In this document: positions 12,796 to 27,400 of the stretch, piece after piece
How positions within the stretch are numbered: the first letter of the stretch is position 1
Layout: each line of letters begins with the position of its first letter
Assembly: GCF_041146395.1 (NCBI RefSeq)
Contig: NC_091001.1
Span: forward strand, 104,430,965-104,494,964
Reading direction: 5' to 3'
From: Eulemur rufifrons
Lineage: Eukaryota; Chordata; Mammalia; Primates; Lemuridae
Length of the DNA: 64,000 bases
Position numbers and translations under genes: made by a program
Notes under the pieces: model-generated
Databases searched by the model: none
What the model was told of the DNA's origin: nothing
Seen by the model: only the letters and a program-made list of their open reading frames with translations

Positions 12796-12817
12796 ACTGT
12801 CCAGTTTTGAGAAGCAT

Positions 12818-16486
<3,669 letters not shown>

Positions 16487-16603
16487 CAGCTCGCCTCCCG
16501 GCCGGCGACTGCAGACTTCTTTCCGCTCCGCTCGTTTTAATACGGGGGGCGCTTCCTTCCCGTGGGGGGCGCGGAAGGCGGGGGCCCGCGTCAACCTCCA
16601 ACA
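16487..16603 (-). other. MYCN: MYCN exon 2, 5' UTR part
   Basis: The acceptor reads CGGTTGCAG with AG at 16605-16604, so exon 2 starts at 16603 (TGTTGGAGG). The 117-nt untranslated part is open in the N-Myc frame but contains no ATG. It holds the stop of the upstream frame from exon 1 (TGA at 16593-16591). The acceptor was chosen because the flanking bases match the human splice junction as I recall it; the pyrimidine tract upstream is moderate. Confidence 0.8.
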
Positions 16604-17965
16604 CTGCAACCGACAGACACACCGGGAGAGGGTGGGCAAGCGGAGCAGACGGCGAGGACAGGCAGCGGGCGCCCCCTCCAGCCCCGTCCCCCAACCTCCC
16701 CGCTAAGCTCCCCACTCCGCCCAGTGCTCCCGAAGGTGAAGGAAGTTCTGGCTCTCGCTCCCTCCCTCCCTCCCTCCTTTTGTGTACAAGCTGTCTACGA
16801 CAGGGGAGTGGGAGGGGGCATGCAGATGCAGGGGTGGTGGCGTGGCTCCGCAACTTTGGAAACTGCCATTTCATTCACACAGGGCTCTGCCTGGGGGAGG
16901 GGGCTGTTCGAGGCTGCAGAATCCCAGCTCTCTCCAGCAGCACGCCGACGACCCCACTTGCACCAGTGTGGGGCCAGCTGCTCGAAGGAAGCCCAGGGCT
17001 CTCCGACCCAGCCACCGGGTATGAGGTTCGGAGTACCCTCAATCCCCCCTTTGTAAAAACGCAACCTCGGGAGAGCAAAGGATAGCAGGGGATTTAGAAA
17101 ACTTTGCAAACGGAAAAAGCCTTTTTCTAGGCAGAGACCAAAAACAGGCACCCAAATCCACAAACCTCCCCCGCCCCCAAATGTGAGCAGACGCCCCTCG
17201 ACATTCACCCGCTGCAGGGATACTCCTGCCAATAGCTTATTTGGAACCCCTTCTAACCCCACCCCCACTCTTCCAAACCCCCAACAGCGTCCTCTTCCAA
17301 GGGAAAGGGGAGGTTGCGCCCCGGTTCCCAGGAATGGTGCAGGGGCGCCCGCGCGGGGAGGGTCTCCGGGAAAAGCCGCGTTTCCTCCGAGCTGGAGCAG
17401 CAGTGACCCAGATTACCACCGCGGCGGCCTCGCCCCGCCTAACCCTTCTTCTTCCTCCGGGGACACCCTTTGGAGAAGAACCCCAGCTTGCGGTGGGGAC
17501 GCACCGGCTCTCCGTCAGCTCAAACAGACAAATCTTCTAGAGCAGGGGGAATTTCTTTTCTCAGAAGCCATTACTACCCCCTGGCAAGGGCTGCAGAAGG
17601 ATTAGGGCGGGTCTCTTCTAGCTCGGGTGCCCTTGGGGCTGGAACTGGTGTTTCAGGGAAAACCCCGAGATGGTTTTATTTCGGAAGCAGAAAGTCCCCC
17701 GGGCATATTCGGGCGCCTGGTGCGCGAGTGGCGATCCCGTCCAGGGCTTGCCTGGCCGCCGGCGCTCGCCGCTCCCGGGGCGCCCGGCGGTTTGCAACCC
17801 CACTCCTTACCTCCCGCCGACTGCCGGGGATCCAGAGGCGATTCTGCTCGGGTGTCTCCGGGTGGGCCGGGGGGCGGGGGGGCCTTGGGTGGCTGCAGTC
17901 TGTGCGCGCTTGCGCCTGGCTAGCGCTCGCTGGGCTCCAACCCAGTTCCCAGGAGCCCCCCGCAT
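16591..17965 (-). CDS. Upstream open reading frame in the MYCN leader (55 codons, spliced)
   Basis: ATG at 17965-17963 in exon 1 is followed by 51 codons plus two bases to the donor at 17811. After splicing to 16603 the frame continues S-V-G-G and stops at TGA 16593-16591, 105 bases before the N-Myc ATG. The peptide is Arg/Ala/Pro-rich (begins MRGAPGN). The start context is weak (T at -3). In human, an upstream frame in the exon 1-exon 2 spliced form has been described as MYCNOT; by memory the human frame runs further into exon 2, so the early stop here may be lineage-specific. Whether it is translated is unknown; its more likely role is to dampen N-Myc initiation. The open frame also extends upstream of the start site, but only the spliced form matters. 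Confidence 0.45.
16604..17810 (-). other. MYCN: MYCN intron 1
   Basis: This is a GT-AG intron of 1207 bases inside the CpG island. It holds a CCCT/GGGA microsatellite (about 16757-16778) and many GC-rich stretches, but no transposable element that I recognise. Several long open frames on both strands here are composition artefacts. Alternative first-exon forms (human exon 1b retention) would use this sequence; I cannot confirm them. Confidence 0.75.
16757..16778 (+). repeat. CCCT microsatellite in MYCN intron 1
   Basis: CTCCCTCCCTCCCTCCCTCC; on the transcribed sense strand it is a GGGA run. Confidence 0.8.
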
Positions 17966-17991
17966 CCACCCAGCGCGTCCAGACAGATGAC
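17811..17991 (-). other. MYCN: MYCN exon 1, non-coding 5' leader
   Basis: The donor is GGGAG|GTAAGG with GT at 17810-17809, a perfect consensus. The 5' edge near 17991 is placed by recalled similarity to the start of the human mRNA (GTCATCTGTCTGG) and by a TATA-like element about 30-40 bases upstream; it is approximate. The exon is GC-rich and contains one ATG at 17965-17963 that opens a short upstream frame. Joined to exon 2 at 16603 it gives a leader of about 300 nt before the main start. Confidence 0.8.
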
Positions 17992-18017
17992 TGTCACAGG
18001 CTGTGCTTTGAAGCTCG

Positions 18018-18032
18018 GGGGATATTATTAAC
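18018..18032 (-). promoter_or_regulatory. TATA-like element upstream of MYCN exon 1
   Basis: On the minus strand the sequence reads GTTAATAATATCC, 30-40 bases before the inferred transcription start at about 17991. It is AT-rich within otherwise GC-rich DNA and is the only such element at that distance. Confidence 0.5.
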
Positions 18033-18167
18033 TGAAAAATCTGACACACCCGGGGGGCGGGGAGAGAAGGGGGCTGTGGCGCAGACGAGGGGCTGGGAGA
18101 AAGGCAGAGGAAAGCGGCTTTACTCCGCCCTCTTGATTTCCATAAAAATCAGGGGAGGCGCCAAGGC

Positions 18168-18179
18168 TTTCGCGCCAAA
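18168..18179 (-). promoter_or_regulatory. E2F site in the MYCN promoter
   Basis: TTTCGCGCCAAA fits the E2F consensus TTTSSCGC with a palindromic core. It lies about 180 bases upstream of the inferred start; a second GGCGCCAA half-like site is at 18157-18164. E2F control of human MYCN through promoter-proximal sites is established. Confidence 0.75.
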
Positions 18180-18310
18180 AGCCACTTGCTTTTCTTTGCA
18201 GAGAGAAGCCTGCAAAGCTGGGAAGCCCGGGGTGTGCTCCTCCCGCCCTTTTGGACCCCCGGGCTTGCACCCGGTGCACTCTGCGAACCAGCTGCGCGCT
18301 GAGCAGTGCA

Positions 18311-18643
18311 ATGCAGCGCCCACCCTGCGGGCCTGGCAATTGCTTGGCATTAAAAAAAAAAAAATTTCCGGAGGGCTCCGGGGGTGTGTGTTGGGAGGGG
18401 AGACGGAGGCTTCTAACCCAGCCCCCGCCTTGACAGCGTTTGTGTGCAGCTGAGCGCGAGGCCAACGTCGTGCAAGGCGGTGCAAAGGGGTTGCTCGTCT
18501 GTAATCCCGAACGAAGGCTAGACTGAGGGTGCAAAATGGGAGGGAGAGGACGCGCCCATTTAGGGACCAGACTGATGGATGTTTCTAGTTTCAAACTGAA
18601 AAGAAGAGAGGGGCGCCCCCCTTGTTTGAAAATAAATAAATAA
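18311..18643 (+). other. MYCNOS: Counterpart of the human MYCNOS/NCYM reading frame, interrupted
   Basis: ATG at 18311 starts a frame (MQRPPCGPGNCLALK) clearly matching the start of human NCYM, the antisense product of MYCNOS. The similarity runs to a homologous end (GRPPCLKINK, TAA 18641-18643) in the same frame, 110 codons against 109 recalled for human. The frame is not open: a short segment from about 18396 to 18437 is shifted (one base lost in the GGGAGGGG run 18393-18400, one gained near 18437), giving TGA at 18431-18433, and an independent TGA lies at 18524-18526. Only the first 40 codons are open. NCYM is described as a de novo protein of great apes, so this is likely the never-coding state rather than a dead gene. 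Its transcription here is unknown. Confidence 0.75.
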
Positions 18644-18847
18644 GTGCGGGCTACGAGGGTGGCGCCACGGTGGTTTCTTCAGCCGAAGGCGACACCTCGC
18701 GGAGACCCAGCAGAAAGCGGAGCAGCCGGGCCCTGGCGCGGACCCGGGGTGGGGCCACTCCACTACTCTCCCGCAGCCCCGCGGGACTGTCAACGGGTCC
18801 TCACCACTGCAGAGCCGGGCGGAGGAGGGCGGTCTGGCTCAGGTCCC

Positions 18848-18866
18848 GGGGGGGGGGGGGGGGGGG
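18848..18866 (+). repeat. Run of 19 G with further G-runs (potential G-quadruplex)
   Basis: Nineteen consecutive G are followed by C, seven G, AC and four G (to 18880), about 0.86 kb upstream of the MYCN start; C-rich on the gene's sense strand. The exact run length is also where assembly error is most likely. Confidence 0.8.
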
Positions 18867-19044
18867 CGGGGGGGACGGGGATAGGCGTGCGTCCGCTGCA
18901 GCCTTACCCACCGCTCCTAAATTAACCTTTCAAAGCCAGTATCTTCCTGAATTATGGGCAGGCAGATCCGGTTCACATAGCAGGAACTGCTGTACACACC
19001 TCCTGGAGACCAAACCTCGGCTCAAGAGCCCAAACTGTTGGAGG

Positions 19045-19205
19045 CAAAAAGGAAAGCTGCTATCACTACTTAGCCTCTTTGTGCCTCAGTTTCAACTGTG
19101 AAATGGAATGGGTTGTTTTGAGAAATAAGAGTTATGAAAGCTCTTAGAACAGTTCCCAGCCCATAATAAGTGTCAGCTATAATTATTATTATTATGTCCA
19201 GAGCA
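19045..19205 (+). repeat. MIR SINE
   Basis: 'tgtgcctcagtttcaactg', 'cttagaacagttcccagccc' and an ATT-rich tail follow the MIR order. Confidence 0.75.
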
Positions 19206-19859
19206 TGATAGATTCTTCCCAGCAAGTTAACGCCCCCCTGTCCAGCGGCAGCACTTGCTGTCTCCCATCCCGCCGCCACTATGGAATGCTCACTTCACTC
19301 CGCTCAAGCTTGCTTAAGGATATGTTTGGGGGTTGGGGTCAGACATATTGCCCCTGCCTCCAAAACTCCCCAGGAACAACCAATACACAGTGAGGTGGGA
19401 TTTTGCCTTGAAATACATTCCTTAGGCTTGTTTGGGGGAGGGGACCCCGGCCCTCCTCCCCAATGGGTGGGAAGGCTTCCCCTCCTCCCCCTTTCCCTCC
19501 AAATTGGAAATGCCCTCCCCCCCCCATTCACCTCAGCATTGGGACTAGTTAAGGATGGGGGTGCAAATGGTCAGGGGGAAACCCATAAAACGCTCAGGGA
19601 TTAGCATCTGTGAAGGCCTCTCCAGCCCTGACCCGGATGCCTACATAATCCTGGGGAGAGAAGCAGATTCCCAGAGTTCTAGGAAGTGGCCCATGAATGA
19701 GGATGAGCTGCCCTTCCAAGCACCTTTATTATTGCTGTTTCCCACACATATGTAAAACACTTCACCTTTGCAAAAGCCTTTAACACCCCCACTTCTACTT
19801 TTCCCTAACCCCCTAATCTAACCCAAGGCCTCCTGCTGTATTCTTTCCAAGAATCCTGG

Positions 19860-20075
19860 CTTTTCCTACAGAGCACTTGCCTCCGTTTGTAATTATCTAT
19901 GCCTGGGAGTATTTGTTTAATATGTTTCCTGTGACACTGTGGAAGACAGGCTCAGTCTCCCTCCCTAACCTGTGAGCTCCAGGAGGAGAGGCTGGGTCTG
20001 TTTTGCTCCAGGGAGGATCCTCAGGGCACGGCAGGGTGCCTCTTTGCAGTAAGTGCTTGATGATGTGTTAAGGAC
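19860..20075 (+). mobile_element. L2 LINE 3' fragment
   Basis: 'cctgtgagctccaggaggag' followed by 'gtaagtgcttgatgatgtg' matches the L2 3' region. Confidence 0.6.
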
Positions 20076-20603
20076 AGAGATCACCGAATGGGTTCTTCTA
20101 AGGCCGCCAGATCTTACATGGCTGGACTGTGAAAACAGGCCAAGATGGGCCCAGCTGTTCCCTTTCAAAGTCCTATCCTGGTCCTCCCACTAGAGAATGG
20201 CTGTCACTGGGCCATTTCCCTTTGTTGAGGGACGAGGTGTAGCAGAAAAAGGGGACAGGGGATAGGAGAACTGGTTACTCTACATGTCTCTGAGCAAATC
20301 AGTTATCCTTCCTAGACCACGATCTCTAATCTCCTGCTTTTAATGCAAGCCAGTAATTACTGACAAGTCTGAATCTGAAGGTTAACCAAATGATAAAATT
20401 CAACAAATATTTATTGGTTACCTTCATTTGCAAGAGGAAAGATAAAAGACTTTATACATGGGAAAAAAAACGTGCTAATGCTAGTTCTCAGTCTGCTTGT
20501 AGAGAAGCCTGAAAAATCCCTCTTAAAAATATTGAAACACTCAGATTATGTGAACACACACAAAACAAACCTTTAGATGGCTTCAAAGCCAAGGTTTTGT
20601 TCA

Positions 20604-20945
20604 ATACTGCTATGGTTTCAATGTGTCCCTCCCAAAAAAACACGTGTTGGAAATTTAATCCCCGATGCAACAGTGTTGGGAGGTAGGACCTAATGGGAGC
20701 TGTTTACGTCTTAAGGGCTCCAACCTCGTACATGGATTCGTGACGATAAAAAAAAACATTTGAAGCTGGAAGTTTGAGTCTTTGCTCTCTCATGCTCTCT
20801 TACTCCTCCAGCCGTGGGCTGATACAGCACCCAGGCCCCCACAAGATGCTAGTACCTTACTATTGGACTTCTCAGCCTCTAGAAGTTTGAGAAATAAATT
20901 ACTCAGCCTGTGGTATTCTGTTACAGCAACACAAGATCGACCAGG
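20604..20945 (+). mobile_element. LTR-like interspersed repeat (MaLR group probable)
   Basis: It starts 'tgctatggtttcaatgtgtc', contains 'gcaacagtgttgggaggtagg' and a late 'gagaaataaattactcagcc' with poly(A)-signal-like AATAAA. It is a plus-strand copy of the family at 6511-6787. Confidence 0.65.
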
Positions 20946-21539
20946 ACAAATGTCCATCTACTGTGTCCTGAGTCCCTCGGTGGGTTCAGAACTGAGGTGA
21001 GTTAGGGCACAGCCTCAAGGAGCTCCCCACGGACCAGAAGGGGAGATACACTCCTAAGAGGGACACTTCAATTTAATGACCAACTGATAAGGGAGAGTTA
21101 TACACTGGATTTAGTTTATAAATGAGGTGATTTTTGAGGGAGGAGACCATCTGAGTTTTTCAATCCCTTCTTTACTACAACACATACGAACACAAAAACA
21201 AACAACACACATGGGCACATTCAGAAGGGCCCAACCCATGACTGACTTGGAGAGCAACCACCTCTATGTGTTTATTTCAGATCCGGAGTTAAAGATCTGC
21301 TGGGTGCAGCCTCAGGGGCCACTGGGTCCCTACCCCCTTCGCCCAAAGACATGTAAATTTTTACTGATGAAATAATTTAAAAATCCATTGACTGTCTGGG
21401 GTCAATTGACTCTTTATATGGAAAAAAGTAAAGCTAGCTCCTTGCCTTACTCAAATGCAAAAATAAAGAGGTGGGGCGGGGGGAGTCTGTATTTAAGATT
21501 CAAATGAAAAAAGTAAGACTACACAAGTGCAAGAAGAAA

Positions 21540-22413
21540 ATACAGACTGGAGTTCTTTCTAAGATAGATAGTCTAGAAAGCAGGAAGAAAATATTAACGT
21601 ATTTGACAGCAATAAACATGAAAACATATAGTTAAAACACACCCTAAACAAAGTCAAAAGAAGACGACAACAGAGTGATAGGAAATACTTGCCCCATCTA
21701 CAAGAGGCAAACATTACATCTCATGTTTATAAAGAGCTTCCACAAATTGAAGGAAAAAAAAAAAAAAACAGATGAAAAGATACTTAACTTCACCAGAAGT
21801 CTGGGAAATGCAAATTAAATCTCAAAGACATTAACACTTTGGGGTGTAGCACACTGGCTGAAATGTTGGCAAGGCTGGGGCTTGGGGGACGGGCCCTCTC
21901 GTACACTTTCGCGTGCCAGTCCCAGGAGTAAAAACAGTTCCACTCTTTGGAACCCGTCCTGCAAGAAATAATAAAACAGATACATAAAAACATATAAATC
22001 AGAATGTGTGTGGCTGCATTGTTCTCAAGATTGTTGTCAGCAATCTAAATGACCATCAATGGGAGAAGGACATATAATATATTCATGCAGTGGAATAATA
22101 TGCAGCCAATAAAAAATACTGTGTAAGATCTATAGTTAATGACTTAGAAAATGTTCATGAGTACAAAGGAAAATAAGCAAGGTATTGGTCAATATGCCTG
22201 GCATTTTGGATATATGTATACTTAGATATACTTGCATAAACCCAGTGACAAACTGAGAAGAATGTGCAACAGGTTGTTAACAGTGGTTTACTTTGAAGAA
22301 TAGAATCAAATAAGTGGAGGGAGAAACTTTCTTCTTGGTAAAATTTTTTTGGAGCAATGGAATTATGAGCAAATTTAATTTTTTTTTGTTTTTGTTGTTT
22401 AAAAAAAAAAAAA
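21540..22413 (+). mobile_element. L1 3' end, plus strand, with A-tail
   Basis: 'gaccatcaatgggagaagg', 'gcagtggaataatatgcagcc' and a final A-run (22399-22413) are L1 3' landmarks in sense orientation. Confidence 0.75.
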
Positions 22414-22414
22414 A

Positions 22415-23993
22415 TTGTTACTCCCCCGTGAAGTTAATCATTTTGAGGAAAGTAAAGGACTCGTTTGTGAAACCTAAAGCCACCTCCAAATTTCTCCTTT
22501 CTTTCCCTGGCTGGTTGGCATTCTTTCCATCCAAACTGCTGCTGAACTGAGTCAGCTGAGAGTGGGTTCAAAGAGACCAAGATGGGCCCAAATGTGGGCA
22601 CTGGTTTCATTAACGTTAGAATCAAACCCCCAAAGCCATTTAAAGTACATGATGTTGGATGTGACTTTGGCAAGACTCATATTTTTTGATATCTGAGGCT
22701 GGAGGAAAGTTTGAGACCCAGCACTGAGAGTGTTTTGGAGGTGGGTAATTTATTGGTAATGGCATAATTATGTTTAAAGCAAAACTTATCGTAATTTAAT
22801 GCCAGTAATTTAATTCTGATTTGGAAAGTGGAAGTGTCCAAGCAGGCCCTAGACTGCCCTCAAAGATAGATTTTGCATCTTTTGAGGCAGCTCAAACGTC
22901 CTGTGAAGCCTTCCCTCCAACTGAGTACCTTACAGAGACTTGGGGCGGGGACTAAGACTGTAAATAAAAATGCGTTGTAAACTGTAAGGAGCTATGTGTG
23001 GTGCGAGGCGATATTGTTGCTGTGGGGTTGCAATTCTCATCTCCCTTAGTGTCCTTATGCCAAAGCCAAGATGGGAAAGATGTCCCCGAAGCAGACAGCT
23101 GCTTATGGGCCAGGCTCCATGAGGGCGGAGGGAACAGGCCTCCCCTTGTGGACCGCAAACTTGAAGTAGTAGGTGCACCCAAAGGGCTCACACTTAGGGG
23201 AGGGAGCCAGTTCTTGCAGGAGCCTTTCAGGGCTACAAAGAAATTCTGGCTCTAGATCTGGTCTTTGAATGCATTTGGCCCTGCCCCTGAGAAGGAGCAG
23301 GCTCTCTACAAAGGAGATGGGTCTCCTTTTTCTGGGATTACTTTCCAGGAGCAAGGACATGCTTTGGGTGTGCCCGATCTCCTCCTCCTGCACGGGCTGT
23401 TTTCACATCTCTTTGGTGATTACTTAGTAGATGGCTGATCTCACCTATTGATTCAAGGAAATTTCATTTTCCTTGAATACTGGAGATACTCTCCATAGCC
23501 CCACGACTGCTCTGCCCACTCCAGCCCATCCCAATGTCCGAGTGGAATTGTAAGAATCTGCCTGGCCCTTTCAGTTTCCTTGTGCTCAGATAATGATTGC
23601 TGATAAAGTTCGCTGATCCAATCTGCTAATTTCCAGAAGCTGCTGCTTCTGGCCTAGAAAGTCTTCCTTTCTTTTCTGCTTATTCAAAGTTCAGCTGGAC
23701 ACTCTCCTGGAAGGAATCCCATCCTCCCTTCCCCTAACCCCACACCTTGCCCCCAAATCTCCATTAATCTTGTACTGCCTGCTGCCACTAGCACACTGGA
23801 CCTGGTGTTCTTTCTCAGGTCTGTGTGTATGTGTGGGTCCCCTGACATGATTAGCAGCTCCTTCCCCATCCTGCCTTTGCATGTTGCACAGCATCTACTG
23901 CAGTGAATGGTGCAAAGAGCTGAGCTCTGAAGCCAGCGAGCTCTGCAATCTTGAACAATCCAGGCAGTTTCTCTGAGCTTTAATTTCTTCATG
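22415..23993. other. Intergenic 5' flank of MYCN
   Basis: Mostly unique, with the AT-rich homeodomain-type cluster at about 22740-22830. No gene. Confidence 0.5.
22791..22814 (+). promoter_or_regulatory. Pair of homeodomain-like motifs (GTAATTTAAT twice, 14 bp apart)
   Basis: Identical decamers at 22791-22800 and 22805-22814 lie in an AT-rich stretch that also has ATAATTA at 22764-22770. They resemble the PHOX2-type TAATYNAATTA motif. About 4.8 kb upstream of MYCN. Function is inference only. Confidence 0.25.
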
Positions 23994-23999
23994 TTTATT

Positions 24000-24194
<195 letters not shown>

Positions 24195-24208
24195 TAGATG
24201 AAGATCAA

Positions 24209-24401
24209 GGCCAGGCGTGGTGGCTCACGCCTGTAATCCTAGCCCTCTGGGAGGCCGAGGCGGGAGGATCCTTTTAGCTCAGGAGTTCGAGACCAGCCTG
24301 AGCAAGAGCGAGACCCCACCTCTACTAGAAATAGAAAGAAATTAGCCAAACAACTAAAAACAGAAAAAATTAGCCAGAAATTAAAAAAATAATAATAAAA
24401 A
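24209..24401 (+). repeat. Alu-type SINE, sense, strepsirrhine linker, shortened right arm
   Basis: 'ggccaggcgtggtggctcac' then the strepsirrhine block 'gagcaagagcgagacccc' and an A-rich end. The target duplication AAATTAGATGAAGATCAA is seen at 24191-24208 and 24402-24419. Confidence 0.9.
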
Positions 24402-24419
24402 AAATTAGATGAAGATCAA

Positions 24420-27400
24420 ATCAGGTAGCACCTGTAAAGTACCTGGCTTATAAAGGATGCTCAGTAAAGGTTAGTTCTCTCTCTTCCTTCTAGCCCCAGC
24501 CCTCCTGCAAGGGTTCAGTGAATCCTACAGCAATAGACCACAACATTTAGGTCCCACACGGCACCTTCTGAAGTTGGTTCTTTATTTTTATGGAACTAGT
24601 GAATAATCCTTTCTCCAACTGGAACCTCTCCTGGGCTGCTCCCCTGGGTTCTTCTTAGATTGTCCATGACCAAGTAGCTTTAGACTTGGAAGAGGGTATT
24701 CCAAAGTCAAGGTAGTGTAAGATAGTTGTGATAAGAGAACAAGATCACAGGAGAGAGGATTGGAGTTCTTCAAGCCTAGAATCGTGTCTTATTTGTTGAA
24801 AGATTTTAGATTGGTCAGTTAACTTCTCTTGGCCTCAGTTTCCTGGTTCATCAAATGGGAATAATGAACCCCATCCCTGCTTTTATTCTACAAGGGAGAG
24901 ATGGTATCTGTGGAGCAATGGGCTTAGATTCAGAAATTAAGGTTAATGACCTGGTGCGATCACTTCTGTATGATCTTAGGTGAGTCTGCTTCCATCAGCC
25001 TCTGTTTTCTCATCTACAAATAGAGATAAGAGTACTTTTGTTTTTTACTACAGCAGAGTAGCTAGGATATCCAGAAGCAAAATGAGACCATGCATGTTCC
25101 TTTGCATTATATATTTATGAACTCCACGAAATTGTGGAGGTGAAGGGCTTTATTCTGTGTGGTGGGGGCTTGAAAAATGGTGAAACCTCTCCACTTGAAC
25201 AGTGTGGGATTCTGTGTGAAGTGACTAAAACACGGCTGTTTGGGACGGACACTTCTGAATCCTCTTACAATGCTTATGATGGTCATATTTCCTGGTAAGT
25301 GGTACCAAATCCAAAAACCTGTCAAAGGGACAGATGGCATTCCTAGCACAAAAGAGGAAACCAATTAGAAGTTAAAATACAGAAAAATGTGAACTTGTAA
25401 ATGCTAACAAATTATTTCAGTGTGGAGGACTGTGCTGTTTTCCCTGACACTGGCTAAAGCAGATTTCTTTCTGGTCTGCAGTGCTCACAGGGCACTGACC
25501 GTTAGAGTCTAAAGAAACCTTACAGACCTTCTCTTCTAACTGCCTTGATTTCAAGCTTTCATCTCTAACCCGAGGCGTGGGGCAGATGCTGATGATTGCA
25601 CCATGTCACTTATACAGTGACAGACTGTTTCCTTGCAGTTCAGAAATGAGCACAGAACAGTAGGCTTTAGGAAGCAATTTCTAAATACCAGCATTCATTC
25701 AGTCCATCAACAAACACTTGCATATGACTATATATAACAATAACTTCTGTTCTCAAGGCACTTACAAACTACAAAGAAAAACCCAATAAAACTTATGGTG
25801 TGCTATAATGCAGGATGGCCCAGAGGAAAAAGACTCCACCTCTACCTGGGGGAGAAAAACATGTCCTCATAGACTGGGAGATATTTGAGCTCTGGGATGA
25901 GAAGCAGGAATTTGCCTGGGACATAAGGATCAATAGGATTGCATTAGTCAGGGTGGGTGAAGTTATGGTGCTGTAACAAACAACCCCAAATCTCAGCACC
26001 TTAATACACCAAAGCCTTAGTTTTTGTTCTCTTTACACATTATATCCTCCTTATTAATGGAGCAGCCCCTCATGAAAGAGGAAAAACAGCAAAAGGGCAC
26101 AAACCAAACCAAGAGTGCAGCTGTTACACCCTTTTTTAAAACCCCAAATGGATTAAGGTGGCCCCAGTGAGACAACCTGGTTTGTGGGGAAAAGACCAAG
26201 AGCATGGCTATCCCAAAGAAGCCTCACAAGCTGAAGATACTGAATGTAAGTCTAGAGAGAAAAAGAGGGGTCTGGGAGAGAATTGTGTCGGTAGTTAGAG
26301 CTGATTGGAATCAAATTATTCAAGGATGGAAACCCAGACATGACTCTGAAGCTCACATTCTTACCACTGCTCCAAACGGGCTGTCATGGTGTAACCTGGG
26401 CAGCCAGGCACAGCCTCACAGCCTCCTCAAGGGCAAGAGCGGCCCTTTTCAGACCTTTCTGCTTTTCATGATGCACGGGTGTACCTGGCACAAAGGAGGT
26501 ACTCAATAATATTTGTAGAGTGAATGAATGAACGAATTCTCTCTGTTCTCCCAAAGCAAGACTGATCTTCTTGATGTACATAAGTACAATGTCAGGACAG
26601 GCATTCTATAGAAAACTGAGGCAGCAGGCCTGTAGTTTTCAAACTTAGTTGCAGCTGCAAGACCCTTTGTTAAAAAAAAAAATAATAATGATTAAATAAC
26701 TTTTCCACTAAGCTCAATTTTTTTAATGGGATAAAAGCGGAATGGCTCTAGTTGATGTGGAAATAGGGGAGCCTGAACCCCACTAGCTCAGGCTCTTCCT
26801 AGCTCCCTCTAGAGGAACTTCTGGGGATCTAGAGGAATTTCAACCCCAGATTGAAAGCCACACATTTAGATCAGTCAAATCACACAAACAACAAAACCTC
26901 AGCACTTTCTCATGAAACCAGAAGTTTCTGGCTTTCGTTTCTGCCTCCTGTTTAAATCTGCAGTTGTCTTTATTCTCCTCTGAGGGCTTGGGAGGTGGTA
27001 CATTTTGTTTCCACTGGCTCTGGTACCTGGAAAAGAGCACCCCCTTAGGTCCAAGGGCCTGGGGTCCCCCCAGAGGCACAAATTAGTAAAGCAGGGCTCC
27101 TGGGGCTCTCGAAGGGGAGAGCCCTGGCACAGGTCACCTATTCTGCAGAACTGGCTTCGGGTCCCTCCATCTGAGGCTCACCATCCAGGCTACTGGGGAG
27201 GCTAAGACAAAGGGAGAAGATGCCCAGCTGGTCAGCGTCTCCCCTCTGGCTGACTAAAGACTCCTGACCCATAGTGGTACGAGATGAGAGTAACAGTCCC
27301 CTCCGTGAGGGCCCCAGAGAGAGTCTGACAGGGGCTGCCAGTCCCTCCCAGCATTGCTAATCTGAGCCAGGAGAGCCAGACCCTCAGCAGCCCCCAAGAT

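Larger units (their letters stand above)
11910..12817 (-). other. MYCN: MYCN 3' UTR
   Basis: About 0.9 kb of AT-rich sequence runs from the stop codon to just beyond an AATAAA signal at 11933-11928, close to the length I recall for human. It contains two let-7, two miR-34 and two miR-101 seed matches and several AUUUA-type segments, which fits the short-lived, microRNA-controlled mRNA known for MYCN. The cleavage point (about 11900-11915) is inferred from the signal. Confidence 0.8.

Noticed and set aside
17470..18453. 327-codon open frame on the plus strand over the MYCN promoter and exon 1
   Set aside because: Long frames are expected by chance in a CpG island. It only partly overlaps the NCYM region and in the shifted frame; there is no recognisable domain.
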